Shown one piece after another: positions 43,323 to 53,240 of a stretch of 64,000 nucleotides of DNA. The first letter of the stretch is position 1, and each line of letters starts with the position of its first letter. The position numbers and the translations under genes are program-made. The DNA comes from Mycobacterium sp. IS-3022 (GTDB taxonomy: Bacteria; Actinomycetota; Actinomycetes; Mycobacteriales; Mycobacteriaceae), in the NCBI RefSeq assembly GCF_001500065.1, contig NZ_LQIN01000003.1, forward strand, positions 110,059 through 174,058. Direction: 5' to 3'. The notes beneath the pieces were generated by a model. It did no database searches and was not told the DNA's origin. It saw nothing but the letters and a program-made list of their open reading frames with translations.

Positions 43323-43351
43323 TTGCTTCCCGTCGCGATGCGGGATATTCT
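43323..43351 (+). promoter_or_regulatory. rho promoter
   Basis: TTGCTT (43323-43328), 17-bp spacer, TATTCT (43346-43351). It leaves a leader of about 210 nt before rho GTG 43570. The leader has no clear ORF; a long leader fits the known autoregulation of rho in other bacteria. Confidence 0.5.
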
Positions 43352-43569
43352 CGCTGTCGTCCGGCAATCGCAGCGTCTCTACCTGCGCCGACACTAGGAC
43401 ACCACTCATTTCCCTCTGGGGCTACTCGTGGATTGACGGTTCGCCGCAAACCGGCGACGCCAGGTCATCACCGTTGCAGGGGCAATGGTGGGGCCCATGC
43501 GTTCAGTGGATCAACTGTTCGCACCGAACCCCCGCATGACTCGTTCTGCGAGGGAAAGAAAGGAAATCC

Positions 43570-45486
43570 GTGACTGAAACGGACCTCATCACGGCTGGGG
43601 GCAGCAGCGACAACGGTGAGCTGCCAAACACCGTGAGTTCAGACACTTCAACTACTGCGGCAGCGGACGAACCGAACGCCGCGCCCGGCGCGGAAACCGC
43701 ACCGACGGCAGACGTCGCGTCCGGTAACCGCGCCAGCTCGCTTTCCACCATGGTCCTGCCCGAACTGCGCGCACTGGCCAAGGAAATCGGCGTCGAGGGC
43801 GCTTCCGGTATGCGAAAAGGCGAGTTGGTCGCCGCGATCCGCGAACGCCGCGGAGAGGCGAACGGCCGCGGCCGCGGACAGGGCTCCCAGACGCCCGCCG
43901 CCGAGCCGCCCGCCGCCAAAGATGCGCCAGTCGCCACAGAAGCGAAGCCCGCGGAGGCCGGCGATCGCGAGTCGAATACCGACCAAGAACAGCCCCGACG
44001 CCGCGAGCGTCGTGGTGCCACGCGGGGGACCGGTGCGCCCGGCGGTGCCGACGGCCAGTCCGACGACGCCGTTCAGGAGGCCAAGACGGGCGACGACGGC
44101 GGCCGGCAGAAGAACGAACAGAAGAACGAACAGACCAACAAGACGGACACCAAGTCCAGCGATCAGCAGCAAGGCGATCAGCAGCAGGGCGGCCAGAACC
44201 GCGGCGGCAATGCCGATGACGACGGCGAGGGCCGTGGTGGCCGCCGGGGTCGCCGGTTCCGCGACCGCAGGCGCCGCGAGCGCGGTGGCGGCGAGGGCGG
44301 TGGCGACCGCGACACCGAACTGCGCGAGGACGACGTCGTTCAGCCCGTCGCGGGCATCCTCGACGTGCTCGACAACTACGCGTTCGTCCGCACGTCGGGA
44401 TACCTGGCCGGGCCCAACGACGTGTACGTCTCCATGAACATGGTGCGCAAGAACGGGCTGCGCCGCGGTGACGCCGTGACCGGTGCCGTGCGGGTGCCCA
44501 AAGAAGGTGAAGGCGGCGGTCAAAATCCGCGGCAGAAGTTCAATCCGCTGGTCCGGCTCGACACCATCAACGGCAAGCCCGTCGAGGAAGCCAAGAAGCG
44601 GCCGGACTTCAACAAGCTGACCCCGCTCTATCCCAATCAGCGGCTGCGCCTGGAGACCACACCGGAGCGGCTGACGACCCGCGTCATCGATCTGATCATG
44701 CCGATCGGCAAGGGGCAGCGAGCGCTGATCGTGTCGCCGCCGAAGGCCGGTAAGACCACGATCCTTCAGGACATCGCCAACGCGATCACCACGAACAACC
44801 CGGAATGCCACCTGATGGTGGTGCTGGTCGACGAGCGTCCGGAAGAGGTGACCGACATGCAGCGCTCGGTCAAGGGCGAGGTGATCGCATCGACCTTCGA
44901 CCGGCCGCCGTCCGATCACACGCAGGCCGCCGAGCTGGCGATCGAACGCGCCAAGCGCCTCGTCGAGCAGGGCAAGGACGTCGTGGTGCTGCTGGACTCG
45001 ATCACCCGACTCGGTCGCGCGTACAACAACGCGTCCCCGGCTTCCGGTCGCATCCTGTCCGGCGGTGTGGACTCGACCGCCCTGTACCCGCCGAAGCGGT
45101 TCCTCGGAGCGGCGCGCAACATCGAGGAGGGCGGCTCCCTGACCATCGTCGCCACCGCCATGGTGGAAACCGGCTCGACCGGCGACACGGTGATCTTCGA
45201 GGAGTTCAAGGGCACGGGTAACGCCGAGCTCAAGCTCGACCGCAAGATCGCCGAGCGGCGCGTCTTCCCAGCCGTCGACGTCAACCCGTCCGGCACCCGC
45301 AAGGACGAGTTGCTGCTGTCGTCGGATGAATTCGCGGTCGTGCACAAGCTGCGCCGGGTGCTGTCCGGTCTGGACCCGCATCAGGCCATCGACCTGTTGA
45401 TGAGCCAGCTGCGCAAGACCAAGAACAACTACGAGTTCCTGGTGCAGGTCTCCAAGACCGCTCCGGGCTCCGCGGACGCCGACTGA
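43570..45486 (+). CDS. rho: Transcription termination factor Rho
   Basis: 638 residues from GTG 43570 (RBS GAAAGGAAA). Rho N-terminal helix bundle ([21 protein letters not shown]...), then a long low-complexity insert (about 95-250) rich in Lys, Asn, Gln, Arg and Gly with repeats such as KNEQKNEQ and [10 protein letters not shown], then the RNA-binding domain ([13 protein letters not shown]) and ATPase with P-loop [20 protein letters not shown] and the R-loop/Q-loop region. The insert is the actinobacterial feature that gives Rho extra RNA affinity. Rv1297 equivalent. Confidence 0.96.
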   Translation: MTETDLITAGGSSDNGELPNTVSSDTSTTAAADEPNAAPGAETAPTADVASGNRASSLSTMVLPELRALAKEIGVEGASGMRKGELVAAIRERRGEANGRGRGQGSQTPAAEPPAAKDAPVATEAKPAEAGDRESNTDQEQPRRRERRGATRGTGAPGGADGQSDDAVQEAKTGDDGGRQKNEQKNEQTNKTDTKSSDQQQGDQQQGGQNRGGNADDDGEGRGGRRGRRFRDRRRRERGGGEGGGDRDTELREDDVVQPVAGILDVLDNYAFVRTSGYLAGPNDVYVSMNMVRKNGLRRGDAVTGAVRVPKEGEGGGQNPRQKFNPLVRLDTINGKPVEEAKKRPDFNKLTPLYPNQRLRLETTPERLTTRVIDLIMPIGKGQRALIVSPPKAGKTTILQDIANAITTNNPECHLMVVLVDERPEEVTDMQRSVKGEVIASTFDRPPSDHTQAAELAIERAKRLVEQGKDVVVLLDSITRLGRAYNNASPASGRILSGGVDSTALYPPKRFLGAARNIEEGGSLTIVATAMVETGSTGDTVIFEEFKGTGNAELKLDRKIAERRVFPAVDVNPSGTRKDELLLSSDEFAVVHKLRRVLSGLDPHQAIDLLMSQLRKTKNNYEFLVQVSKTAPGSADAD

Positions 45487-45490
45487 GTCA

Positions 45491-45542
45491 GTGATTTCGG
45501 TGCTCAATCGATCGCTCAGCGATCACTAGCGCACCGAATCAC
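45491..45542. terminator. Bidirectional hairpin between rho and marR
   Basis: Outer arms GTGATTTCGGTGC (45491-45503) and GCACCGAATCAC (45531-45542), pairing with one bulge; inner stem GATCGC-TCA-GCGATC (45510-45524). Placed between convergent stops. No long T-tract, as is usual in mycobacteria. Confidence 0.7.
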
Positions 45543-45545
45543 ACC

Positions 45546-45995
45546 TCAGCGGTAGGGGTCGGTGATCTCTCGCAGCGCTGTGAGCGCCTCGCGCATCTGC
45601 TGGAATCTGCGCTCACCGAGAAACGACCGCCACTCGTCCTCGACCTTGGCTATCTCGGCGCCTGCCGTCCGGCACACCGCCATGCCCTTGTCGCTCAGCG
45701 TGACGAGTCGGGCGCGCGCGTCCGTAGGGTCGGCCGTGCGTACCACATAGCCGGACCGCTCCAGTTGGTCGATCAGTGCTCCGGCGGTCTGCTTGGTCAC
45801 GCGTGCCTGCTCGGCCAGGTCGGTCAGCCGCATTCCGTTCGAATTCACGTGCCGCAGATCGAGGCGCTGCATGAGCCTCGACTGCGCCATCGTGATGTCG
45901 TCAGCACCCGCTGCGGCCAATGCCTCCATCACGCGCGCCTCGGCAGCACGATGGCCGATGAACATCAACGTCGCCGTGCTCACCCAGTCAGTCAC
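45546..45995 (-). CDS. MarR-family transcriptional regulator
   Basis: 149 residues from GTG 45995, which is 7 nt from a TAAAAT -10 on the minus strand (46008-46003), so probably leaderless. Winged helix: MRLTDLAEQARVTKQTAGALIDQLERSGYV and wing DPTDARARLVTLS. Divergent from the gene at 46062 with an inverted repeat between them, so it likely represses both. Confidence 0.87.
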   Translation of the reverse strand: MTDWVSTATLMFIGHRAAEARVMEALAAAGADDITMAQSRLMQRLDLRHVNSNGMRLTDLAEQARVTKQTAGALIDQLERSGYVVRTADPTDARARLVTLSDKGMAVCRTAGAEIAKVEDEWRSFLGERRFQQMREALTALREITDPYR

Positions 45996-46018
45996 GCCAT
46001 TGATTTTAGTATGGTTCC

Positions 46019-46034
46019 CTGACTATATTGTCAG
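46019..46034. promoter_or_regulatory. MarR operator around a -10 element
   Basis: CTGAC-TATATT-GTCAG: the 6-bp spacer TATATT (46024-46029) is itself a TANNNT -10 for the gene at 46062, so repressor binding would cover the promoter core. Confidence 0.6.
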
Positions 46035-46061
46035 GAGACCTGACTAACTGAGGAGGCGGTG

Positions 46062-46646
46062 GTGGATTCGAATACCGTTTGGCGGCACATCGACGAGCAG
46101 CGGGTGAACCTGGCCGACATGCTGGACGGTCTCGAGCCCCAGCAATGGTCGACACCGTCGCTGTGCGAGGGCTGGACCGTGCGGGAGGTCGCCGCGCACC
46201 TCACGCATTCCCAATTGCCGAAGTCGAAGATGTTGGTCGAGTTGCTCCGGTCCGGCTTCCGGTTCAACGCCATGATCTACCGAGCCGCCTTGCAGGACAA
46301 CAGATCCGCCAGTGAGCTCACCGCCGCGCTGCGCGACATGCGCGGCTCACGTAAACGTCCGCCCGGCACCAGCGAAGTCGATCCGTTGATGGATGTGCTG
46401 GTCCACACTCAGGACATCGCGGTGCCCCTCGGCATCGACCGACCCATGCCTGTCGACGCTGCGGTCGTAGCGGCGAAACGAGTGTGGACGACGGGTTTTC
46501 CGTTCCACGCACAACGGCGCCTGCGCGGCGTGGAACTCGCGGCGGTCGACGCCGATTTCCGCGTCGGCGAGGGCCGCCTCGTCGAGGCGCCGATCCGCGA
46601 CATCCTCCTGGTGCTCGTCGGGCGCCCCACGGCGATTTCGGTGTAG
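46062..46646 (+). CDS. DinB/MDMPI-like protein (TIGR03083 type)
   Basis: 194 residues from GTG 46062, well spaced from AGGAGG at 46051-46056. Starts with the four-helix maleylpyruvate-isomerase/DinB layout: WRHIDEQRVNLADMLDGL, WSTPSLCEGWTVREVAAHLTH with the metal His, and MDVLVHTQDIAVPLG with a second His. These actinobacterial proteins may use mycothiol as cofactor in detoxification. Control by the divergent MarR fits such a role. Confidence 0.78.
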   Translation: MDSNTVWRHIDEQRVNLADMLDGLEPQQWSTPSLCEGWTVREVAAHLTHSQLPKSKMLVELLRSGFRFNAMIYRAALQDNRSASELTAALRDMRGSRKRPPGTSEVDPLMDVLVHTQDIAVPLGIDRPMPVDAAVVAAKRVWTTGFPFHAQRRLRGVELAAVDADFRVGEGRLVEAPIRDILLVLVGRPTAISV

Positions 46647-46682
46647 TTGGTAGCGGTGAGCGCGACAAACTACACCGAAATC
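46634..46682. terminator. Bidirectional hairpin at the ends of 46062 gene and tetR
   Basis: Perfect 15-bp arms GATTTCGGTGTAGTT (46634-46648) and AACTACACCGAAATC (46668-46682). They overlap the last codons of both convergent genes. Shares the core GATTTCGGTG with the hairpin at 45491. Confidence 0.75.
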
Positions 46683-47286
46683 ACACGGCGGGGTCCGCGC
46701 GCAACCCCGGCATGACGTAGCGGCGCAGGTGCCGCAGCACCGCGTCGGCATCGCCGGGATCAAGCGTGTTCCCCGGTACCGTCGCAAGCGAAATCAACAC
46801 GCGAGCAAGCCATTCCGAGGCTTCGGCGATGTCGGTATCGGGATGGATCTCGCCGCCTTCGCGCGCGGCGATCAGGTACCGGGACCAGAATTCGGCGAGG
46901 TCGGGCACCAGGCCCTGCACTCCCGCTCCGGCGCAGGCCGCGAACTCCTCGGGCTCGTCGACCCGCAGCTTCATCAGCAGCGCGCCCGGGTCGTCGTAGG
47001 CGGTGCGGCCGTGGAGGACACCCGCCGCGAGCTGTCGGTCCAGGCCCTCGACGCGCTCGAGCATCGCGTGCGCCTCGGACCAGTAGGCGTCGTTCAAGCG
47101 CACGATCGCCGCGCCCAGCAGCGACACCTTGTCGGGGAAATGGCGGTACAACCAGCCGCGGGAAACGCCGGCCACCTCGGCCACCTCTGACACGGTGGTC
47201 GATCGAATTCCCTTGGCGCGCAGACAGGTTTCGGCCGCGTCGATCAGCCGATCGCGAACGTTCTTGGTGGCGGTGCCGCTCGTCAC
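46681..47286 (-). CDS. TetR-family transcriptional regulator
   Basis: 201 residues from GTG 47286 with RBS GGAG; the longer frame from 47355 would run through the operator and is rejected. HTH: TTVSEVAEVAGVSRGWLYRHFPDK. Divergent from an acyl-CoA synthetase gene 100 bp away, so a fatty acyl or CoA ligand is plausible. Confidence 0.87.
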   Translation of the reverse strand: MTSGTATKNVRDRLIDAAETCLRAKGIRSTTVSEVAEVAGVSRGWLYRHFPDKVSLLGAAIVRLNDAYWSEAHAMLERVEGLDRQLAAGVLHGRTAYDDPGALLMKLRVDEPEEFAACAGAGVQGLVPDLAEFWSRYLIAAREGGEIHPDTDIAEASEWLARVLISLATVPGNTLDPGDADAVLRHLRRYVMPGLRADPAV

Positions 47287-47334
47287 CCGCTGGACTCCTC
47301 GGTTAGTCTCGCCCTCGAGTGGGCCGATCGGAGC

Positions 47335-47356
47335 ATTGTGCCATGGTAGACACAAT
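47335..47356. promoter_or_regulatory. TetR operator candidate between tetR and acyl-CoA synthetase
   Basis: ATTGTG - 10 bp - CACAAT inverted repeat. The spacer contains minus-strand TACCAT (47348-47343), a TANNNT -10 for tetR itself, suggesting autorepression. Confidence 0.55.
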
Positions 47357-47386
47357 TGGAAATCTGTTCACGGTGAGAGGTGAGCC

Positions 47387-48961
47387 ATGGCGGACACACT
47401 TCAGCAGCTGCTGAACGAGCGCGCCGACTGCGACACCGTTGCGGTGAGGTACGACGGCCGCACGTGGACCTACCGGCAGTACGTAGCCGAGGCGAAGGTG
47501 CAGGCCGCCGCCCTCATCGGAGCCGCCGACCAGAGCCGCCCCCTGCACGTCGGGGTGCTCCTGGGCAACACTCCGGACATGCTGACCGCACTCGCGGCGG
47601 CGGCACTCGGCGGCTATGTCGTATGCGGCATCAACACCACCCGCCGCGGAGATGCTTTGGCCCGCGACATCCTCAAGGTGGACTGCCAGTTCTTGATCAC
47701 CGACGCCGACCATCGCCCTCTGCTCGACGGGCTGGAACTGCCCGGCGTCACGGTGCTCGACACATCCAGCGCCGGGTGGGCCGATTTCCTGGCCGGTGCG
47801 CCCGCTTTCGTCCCGCATCGAAAAGTCGCTGTCGACGACACGTTCATGATGATCTTCACCTCCGGTACCAGCGGTGACCCCAAGGCGGTTCAGGTCGCCA
47901 ACATGATGCCGCTGTTCGCCGGCAACGCGCTGGTCGAACGGTTCGAACTCACCGACCGGGACACCTGCTACCTCTCGATGCCGATGTTCCACTCCAACGC
48001 CGTCGTGGGTGGCTGGGCGCCCGCCCTGGTTGCCGGAGCCGCGATGGTGCCCGCCAAGTTCTCCGCGTCCGGATTCCTGGCCGATATCCGACGCTACGGC
48101 GTCACGTACATGAACTACGTGGGCAAGCCGCTGGCCTACGTGCTGGCCACGCCCGAGCAACCCGACGACCGCGACAACCCGCTGCGCGTCGCGTTCGGCA
48201 ACGAGGCCACCGACCGCGACATCGAGGAGTTCAGCAGACGCTTCGGCGTCACCGTCGACGACGGGTTCGGCTCGACCGAGAACGCGGTGATCATCACCCG
48301 CACCCCGGACACGCCGAAAGGCTCGATCGGACAGGGCTTCCCGGGTGTCGCGATCTACAACAGCGAGACGGTGACCGAGTGCCCGGTGGCCGAGTTCGAC
48401 GAGAACGGTGCGCTGACCAACGCCGATGTCGCGGTGGGCGAACTGGTCAACACCGACGGCAGCGGCCTGTTCTGCGGCTACTACAACGACCGCGACGCCA
48501 CCGATGAGCGGATGCGCCACGGCATGTACTGGTCGGGTGACCTGGCGTACCGCGACGCCGACGGCTACATCTATCTGGCCGGCCGCACGGCCGACTGGAT
48601 GCGGGTCGACGGTGAGAACCTCGCGACGGCACCCATCGAGCGGATACTGCTGCGGCTATCGGCGATCAACCGGGTCGCGGTCTACCCGGTGCCCGACGAA
48701 ATCGTCGGTGACCAGGTGATGGCAGCCCTCGTGCTGCAGGACGGCGCCGAACTCGACCCGGGAACGTTCGAGGAGTTCCTGGCGGCCCAGCGGGATCTCT
48801 CGCCCAAAGCGTGGCCGCGCTATGTATGGATCGCCGACGACCTGCCCAGCACCGCGACCAACAAGATCCTCAAGCGCGAATTGATCGCGCGGGGGGCCGC
48901 GCCGGATGGTAGGACGCTGTGGCGGCGCGACGGCAGCAAGTTCGCCCTGATCCCAGGCTGA
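47387..48961 (+). CDS. Fatty-acyl-CoA synthetase / AMP-binding ligase (FadD-type)
   Basis: 524 residues from ATG 47387. ANL superfamily: phosphate loop FTSGTSGDPKAV, adenylate site DGFGSTENAVII, YWSGDLAYRDADGYIYLAGRTADWMRVDGENL hinge, and C-terminal catalytic Lys in TATNKILKREL. Activates a carboxylic acid to acyl-AMP and then the CoA ester. Resembles FadD1/FadD17-type enzymes, but the exact fadD number and chain length cannot be told. Control by the adjacent divergent TetR is likely. Confidence 0.88.
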   Translation: MADTLQQLLNERADCDTVAVRYDGRTWTYRQYVAEAKVQAAALIGAADQSRPLHVGVLLGNTPDMLTALAAAALGGYVVCGINTTRRGDALARDILKVDCQFLITDADHRPLLDGLELPGVTVLDTSSAGWADFLAGAPAFVPHRKVAVDDTFMMIFTSGTSGDPKAVQVANMMPLFAGNALVERFELTDRDTCYLSMPMFHSNAVVGGWAPALVAGAAMVPAKFSASGFLADIRRYGVTYMNYVGKPLAYVLATPEQPDDRDNPLRVAFGNEATDRDIEEFSRRFGVTVDDGFGSTENAVIITRTPDTPKGSIGQGFPGVAIYNSETVTECPVAEFDENGALTNADVAVGELVNTDGSGLFCGYYNDRDATDERMRHGMYWSGDLAYRDADGYIYLAGRTADWMRVDGENLATAPIERILLRLSAINRVAVYPVPDEIVGDQVMAALVLQDGAELDPGTFEEFLAAQRDLSPKAWPRYVWIADDLPSTATNKILKRELIARGAAPDGRTLWRRDGSKFALIPG

Positions 48962-49102
48962 AGCGGAATACCCGCCGTTGCGCACGCGTTTAGGCACTTG
49001 GCGGTTGAGCTGGCATAATGGACCGCCGACCCTCGGTTCCGGTTCACGCCCGTCACCTCCAGCACGGAGGGGCGACCCGGGGCCACGATCGAAGAGGAAA
49101 CC

Positions 49103-49339
49103 ATGAAATCGGGTATCCACCCTGACTACGTCGAGACCACCGTGATCTGCGGCTGTGGCAACACGTTCACCACGCGGAGCACCAAGCAGAGCGGACAGAT
49201 CCATGTCGAGGTCTGCTCGCAGTGCCACCCCTTCTACACCGGCAAGCAGAAGATCCTCGACAGCGGCGGCCGCGTGGCCCGCTTCGAGAAGCGCTACGGA
49301 AAGCGCAAGGCGGCCGACAAGAGCGCAAACGACAAATAG
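49103..49339 (+). CDS. rpmE: 50S ribosomal protein L31 (zinc-binding type)
   Basis: 78 residues, RBS GAGGAAA before ATG 49103. Zinc cysteines at 16, 18, 38 and 41 ([16 protein letters not shown]), so it is the C+ form needing zinc; mycobacteria usually hold a C- paralogue in a Zur regulon elsewhere. Basic tail ([13 protein letters not shown]). Equivalent to Rv1298. A CATAAT -10 candidate lies at 49014-49019, leaving a leader of about 80 nt. Confidence 0.95.
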   Translation: MKSGIHPDYVETTVICGCGNTFTTRSTKQSGQIHVEVCSQCHPFYTGKQKILDSGGRVARFEKRYGKRKAADKSANDK

Positions 49340-49426
49340 CTTTCCTTCCGGCGCCCGATCTGCCGCTTCAGCGGCCAGGCCGGGCGTCGGTTTGCGTTCG
49401 CGGAAAGCCACGAAGAGGAGGTCGAC

Positions 49427-50500
49427 ATGACGGACACCGCGCCGAAGATCGATGCGCTGCTGGCCGAGCATGCCGACCTCGAGCGCCAACTCAGCGATCC
49501 GAACCTGCATTCCGACGCCGGCCGGGCACGCAAAGTGGGCAGGCGGTTCGCGCAGGTGTCACCGATCGTCGCGACGTACCGCAAGCTGGAGGCCGCCCGC
49601 GGTGACCTGGAAGCCGCCCGGGAGTTGGCCGCCGATGACCCGTCGTTCGCCGGCGAGGTCGACGAGCTGTCGGCCACGGTCGAGCAACTGGACTCGCATC
49701 TGACCGACCTGCTGGCGCCCCGTGACCCTCACGACCCCGACGACATCGTGCTCGAGGTGAAGTCGGGGGAGGGCGGCGAGGAGTCCGCGCTGTTCGCCGC
49801 CGATTTGGCCAGGATGTACATCCGCTACGCCGAGCGTCACGGCTGGACTGTGACCGTGCTCGACGAGACCTTCTCCGACCTCGGCGGCTACAAAGACGCC
49901 ACGCTGTCCATCCGCAGCAAGGGCGATACGGCCGACGGCGTGTGGTCGCGGCTGAAGTTCGAAGGCGGCGTGCACCGCGTGCAGCGGGTTCCGGTCACGG
50001 AGTCGCAGGGCCGGGTGCACACCTCGGCGGCCGGCGTGCTCGTCTATCCAGAGCCCGAAGAGGTCGAGGAGGTACAGATCGACGAGTCGGATCTGCGCAT
50101 CGATGTCTACCGCTCCTCGGGCAAGGGCGGTCAGGGCGTCAACACCACCGACTCCGCCGTGCGCATCACCCACCTGCCCACGGGCATCGTCGTCACCTGT
50201 CAGAACGAGCGGTCGCAGTTGCAGAACAAAGCCCGCGCGATGCAGGTGCTCGCCGCGCGCCTGCAGGCAGTGGCCGAGGAACAGGCGCAGGCCGACGCGT
50301 CCGCCGACCGGGCCAGCCAGATCCGCACCGTCGACCGCAGCGAGCGCATCCGCACCTACAACTTCCCGGAGAACCGGATCGCCGATCACCGGATCAACTT
50401 CAAGGCGCACAACCTCGACCAGGTGCTCGACGGGGATCTCGACGACCTGTTCGACGCGCTGGCCGCCGCCGACAAGCAAGCGAGACTGCAGACAACATGA
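49427..50500 (+). CDS. prfA: Peptide chain release factor 1
   Basis: 357 residues, RBS AAGAGGAGG. Reads UAA and UAG stop codons. GGQ motif in [16 protein letters not shown] enters the peptidyl-transferase centre; anticodon-like PVT ([13 protein letters not shown]) decides RF1 specificity. The 87-bp space after rpmE holds a G/C-rich inverted repeat. Stop overlaps prmC (ATGA), whose product methylates the GGQ glutamine. Confidence 0.96.
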   Translation: MTDTAPKIDALLAEHADLERQLSDPNLHSDAGRARKVGRRFAQVSPIVATYRKLEAARGDLEAARELAADDPSFAGEVDELSATVEQLDSHLTDLLAPRDPHDPDDIVLEVKSGEGGEESALFAADLARMYIRYAERHGWTVTVLDETFSDLGGYKDATLSIRSKGDTADGVWSRLKFEGGVHRVQRVPVTESQGRVHTSAAGVLVYPEPEEVEEVQIDESDLRIDVYRSSGKGGQGVNTTDSAVRITHLPTGIVVTCQNERSQLQNKARAMQVLAARLQAVAEEQAQADASADRASQIRTVDRSERIRTYNFPENRIADHRINFKAHNLDQVLDGDLDDLFDALAAADKQARLQTT

Positions 50501-51333
50501 CCCGGCTCAGCCAGCTGATCGACGCCGCGGCGACGGCGCTGGCCGAGGCGGGTGTCGCAGCGCCGCGCGTCGACGCCGAACTGCTGGCCGCCCACGCCAC
50601 GGGCATCGACCGGGGCCGCCTCCGGCTCGTCGAGGCCGGTCCTCACTTCGCCGCGCGGTACGGCGAACTCGTCGCCCGGCGTGCCCGACGGGTCCCGCTG
50701 CAGCACCTGATCGGCACCGCACCGTTCGGCCCGGTCGACGTGCGCGTCGGCCCCGGCGTGTTCATCCCGCGCCCGGAAACCGAGGCGCTGCTGGAATGGG
50801 TGCTGGCGCAACGTTTTCCCGATCGGCCGCTGATCGTCGACCTGTGTACGGGCAGCGGTGCGCTGGCGCTTGCGCTGGCGAACAAGTGGCCGGATGCCCG
50901 CATCGTCGCCGTGGACGACTCTGAACCGGCGCTGGAGTATGCGCGACGAAACCTCGCCGACACGGGCGTCGAGATCGTCTCCGCCGACGTCACAGAACCC
51001 GGGCTGCTGCCCGAACTCGAAGGTTCGGTCGACCTCCTCGTCGCCAACCCGCCCTACATTCCCGACGGCGCCCGGCTGGAACCTGAAGTGGCCGAATACG
51101 ATCCGGCACACGCGTTGTTCGGGGGACCCGACGGCATGCGGGTGATCGATGCGATCGCCGACCTCGGGTCGAGGTGGTTGCGCAGCGGTGGCCTGGCCGC
51201 CGTCGAACACGACGACACGACCTCGGAGCGGACCGTCGAGAGCTTCGAACGGACACAGCGTTTCGACGACATCACCGCTCGGCGCGATCTCGCGGGGCGG
51301 CCACGGTTCGTGACGGCCCGGAGGATCCGATGA
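50497..51333 (+). CDS. prmC: Release factor glutamine methyltransferase PrmC (HemK)
   Basis: 278 residues from ATG 50497. N-terminal helical RF-binding domain, then SAM-methyltransferase fold: [15 protein letters not shown] and catalytic NPPY in [12 protein letters not shown]. Methylates the Gln of GGQ in RF1/RF2. Overlaps prfA upstream and the Sua5 gene downstream, both ATGA. Rv1300 equivalent. Confidence 0.94.
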   Translation: MTRLSQLIDAAATALAEAGVAAPRVDAELLAAHATGIDRGRLRLVEAGPHFAARYGELVARRARRVPLQHLIGTAPFGPVDVRVGPGVFIPRPETEALLEWVLAQRFPDRPLIVDLCTGSGALALALANKWPDARIVAVDDSEPALEYARRNLADTGVEIVSADVTEPGLLPELEGSVDLLVANPPYIPDGARLEPEVAEYDPAHALFGGPDGMRVIDAIADLGSRWLRSGGLAAVEHDDTTSERTVESFERTQRFDDITARRDLAGRPRFVTARRIR

Positions 51334-51983
51334 CCCAACTTTTCGACTGCTCCGACGCCGACCAGCGCGCGACCGGTGTCGCATCGGCGATCAGCGCGCT
51401 CAGGGGTGGTCGTCTCGTGGTGTTGCCGACCGACACCGTCTACGGCATCGGCGCCGACGCGTTCGACAGCGAAGCCGTCGCCGCACTGCTTGCGGCCAAG
51501 GGCCGCGGCCGCGACATGCCGGTGCCCGTCCTCGTCGGCTCCTGGCACACGATCGAAGGCCTGGTGTACAACGTGCCCCACACCGCGCGCGAACTCATCC
51601 GCGCGTTCTGGCCGGGTGCGCTCAGCCTGGTGGTGCGCCAGGCACCGTCGCTGCACTGGGATCTCGGCGACGCGCACGGCACAGTGATGCTGCGCATGCC
51701 GTTGCATCCGGTGGCCATCGAACTCCTGCGCGAAGTCGGGCCGATGGCGGTGTCGAGCGCGAACATCTCGGGTCGGCCCGCGGCCGTCACCGCCGAAGAG
51801 GCGCGCGAGCAACTCGGCGATCTCGTCGAGGTCTATCTCGATGCCGGGCCGTCCGAGCGGCAGGCGGCATCGACGATCGTCGACCTCACCGGTGCGCATC
51901 CGCGGGTGCTGCGCCAGGGGCCGGTGACCGCGGAGGCGATCGCGACCGTGCTCGGCGTGGAACCCACGACTTTGACGGGCTGA
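51330..51983 (+). CDS. L-threonylcarbamoyladenylate synthase (Sua5/YrdC)
   Basis: 217 residues. YrdC fold: LVVLPTDTVYGIGADA, KGRGRDMPVPVLV and PMAVSSANISGRPAA. Uses threonine, bicarbonate and ATP to make the precursor of t6A37 in ANN-decoding tRNAs. Without the extra Sua5 C-terminal domain. Equivalent to Rv1301. Confidence 0.93.
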   Translation: MTQLFDCSDADQRATGVASAISALRGGRLVVLPTDTVYGIGADAFDSEAVAALLAAKGRGRDMPVPVLVGSWHTIEGLVYNVPHTARELIRAFWPGALSLVVRQAPSLHWDLGDAHGTVMLRMPLHPVAIELLREVGPMAVSSANISGRPAAVTAEEAREQLGDLVEVYLDAGPSERQAASTIVDLTGAHPRVLRQGPVTAEAIATVLGVEPTTLTG

Positions 51984-51985
51984 TA

Positions 51986-53203
51986 GTGAGTTTGGTGCAG
52001 TACGGTTCACCGGTGGTCTACGCGACCGACACACTGCTGGCACTCGACGATCGCGGTGCGGGCGTACCGATCCGGGAGCTCGCACTGGTCGGGTTGACCG
52101 CCGCGATCATCACGTACTTCGCCACCGGGTGGGTCAGGGTGCTGGCGCGCCGGCTCGGCGCTGTTGCCTATCCACGCGACCGCGACGTCCATCACGAGCC
52201 GACGCCCCGAATGGGTGGCCTGGCGATGTACATCGGCGTCGCGGTTGCCGTCCTCCTGGCGTCGCAGCTGCCGGCGCTGACGCGCGGATTCGTCTATTCG
52301 TCGGGGATGCCCGCAGTCGTCGTCGCGGGCGGGCTGATCATGGTCGTCGGCCTGATCGACGACCGCTGGGGGCTGGACGCGTTGACCAAGTTCGCCGGTC
52401 AGATCACGGCGGCCAGCGTGCTCGTCACGATGGGGGTGGCGTGGAGTGTCCTCTACATCCCGATCGGCGGCGTGGGCACCATCGTGCTCGACCAGGTGTC
52501 GTCGATCCTGCTGACGTTGGCGTTGACCGTCGCGATCGTCAACGCGATGAACTTCGTCGACGGTCTCGACGGGCTCGCCGCCGGCCTGGGGCTGATCACC
52601 GCGTCGGCGATCTGCATCTTCTCCGTCGGGTTGCTGCGCGACCACGGCGGGGACGTGTTGTTCTACCCTCCCGCGGTCATCTCCGTGGTGCTCGCCGGCG
52701 CGTGTCTGGGATTTTTGCCGCACAACTTCCATCCCGCGAGAATTTTCATGGGTGACTCCGGGTCGATGCTCATCGGCCTGATGCTCGCCGCGGCTTCCAC
52801 GACCGCGGCCGGACCGATCTCGCAGACGGCGTACGGGGTGCGCGACGTGTTCGCGTTGCTGTCGCCGTTCCTACTCGTGGTGGCGGTCATGTTCGTGCCC
52901 GCACTGGACATGCTGTTGGCCATCATCCGGCGCACCCGCGCGGGTCTGAGCCCCTTCAGCCCGGACAAGATGCACCTGCATCACCGGTTGCTGGAGATCG
53001 GCCACTCGCACCGTCGGGTGGTGTTGCTGATCTATCTATGGGTGGGCATCGTCGCGCTCGGCGCTGCCAGCACGATTTTCTTCGATCCCCGCTACAGCGG
53101 CGCGGTCATGCTGGGGGCGATTCTGGTCGCCGTCGTCGTGACGCTGATCCCTCTTCTGGGCCGTCGAAACGGCCAGTTCGAGGAAATGTACGACGAAAAG
53201 TAG
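51986..53203 (+). CDS. wecA: Decaprenyl-phosphate GlcNAc-1-phosphate transferase (WecA/Rfe)
   Basis: 405-residue polytopic enzyme of the MraY/WecA family, GTG 51986. Motifs: DRDVHHEPTPRMGG, VVGLIDDRWGLDALTKF (Mg/substrate), NAMNFVDGLDGLAAG, and DKMHLHHRLLEIGHSHRR. It puts GlcNAc-1-P on decaprenyl phosphate, the first step of the linker joining arabinogalactan to peptidoglycan. About 11 spans. Same site as Rv1302 (rfe). Confidence 0.94.
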   Translation: MSLVQYGSPVVYATDTLLALDDRGAGVPIRELALVGLTAAIITYFATGWVRVLARRLGAVAYPRDRDVHHEPTPRMGGLAMYIGVAVAVLLASQLPALTRGFVYSSGMPAVVVAGGLIMVVGLIDDRWGLDALTKFAGQITAASVLVTMGVAWSVLYIPIGGVGTIVLDQVSSILLTLALTVAIVNAMNFVDGLDGLAAGLGLITASAICIFSVGLLRDHGGDVLFYPPAVISVVLAGACLGFLPHNFHPARIFMGDSGSMLIGLMLAAASTTAAGPISQTAYGVRDVFALLSPFLLVVAVMFVPALDMLLAIIRRTRAGLSPFSPDKMHLHHRLLEIGHSHRRVVLLIYLWVGIVALGAASTIFFDPRYSGAVMLGAILVAVVVTLIPLLGRRNGQFEEMYDEK

Positions 53204-53234
53204 TAGACCCTCTTTTATGCCTCCCACCATGTGT

Positions 53235-53240
53235 TAGGGT
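53235..53240 (+). promoter_or_regulatory. -10 hexamer of the atp operon
   Basis: TAGGGT (TANNNT), about 200 nt before atpI GTG 53440. The leader between them has no convincing ORF. Confidence 0.45.
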
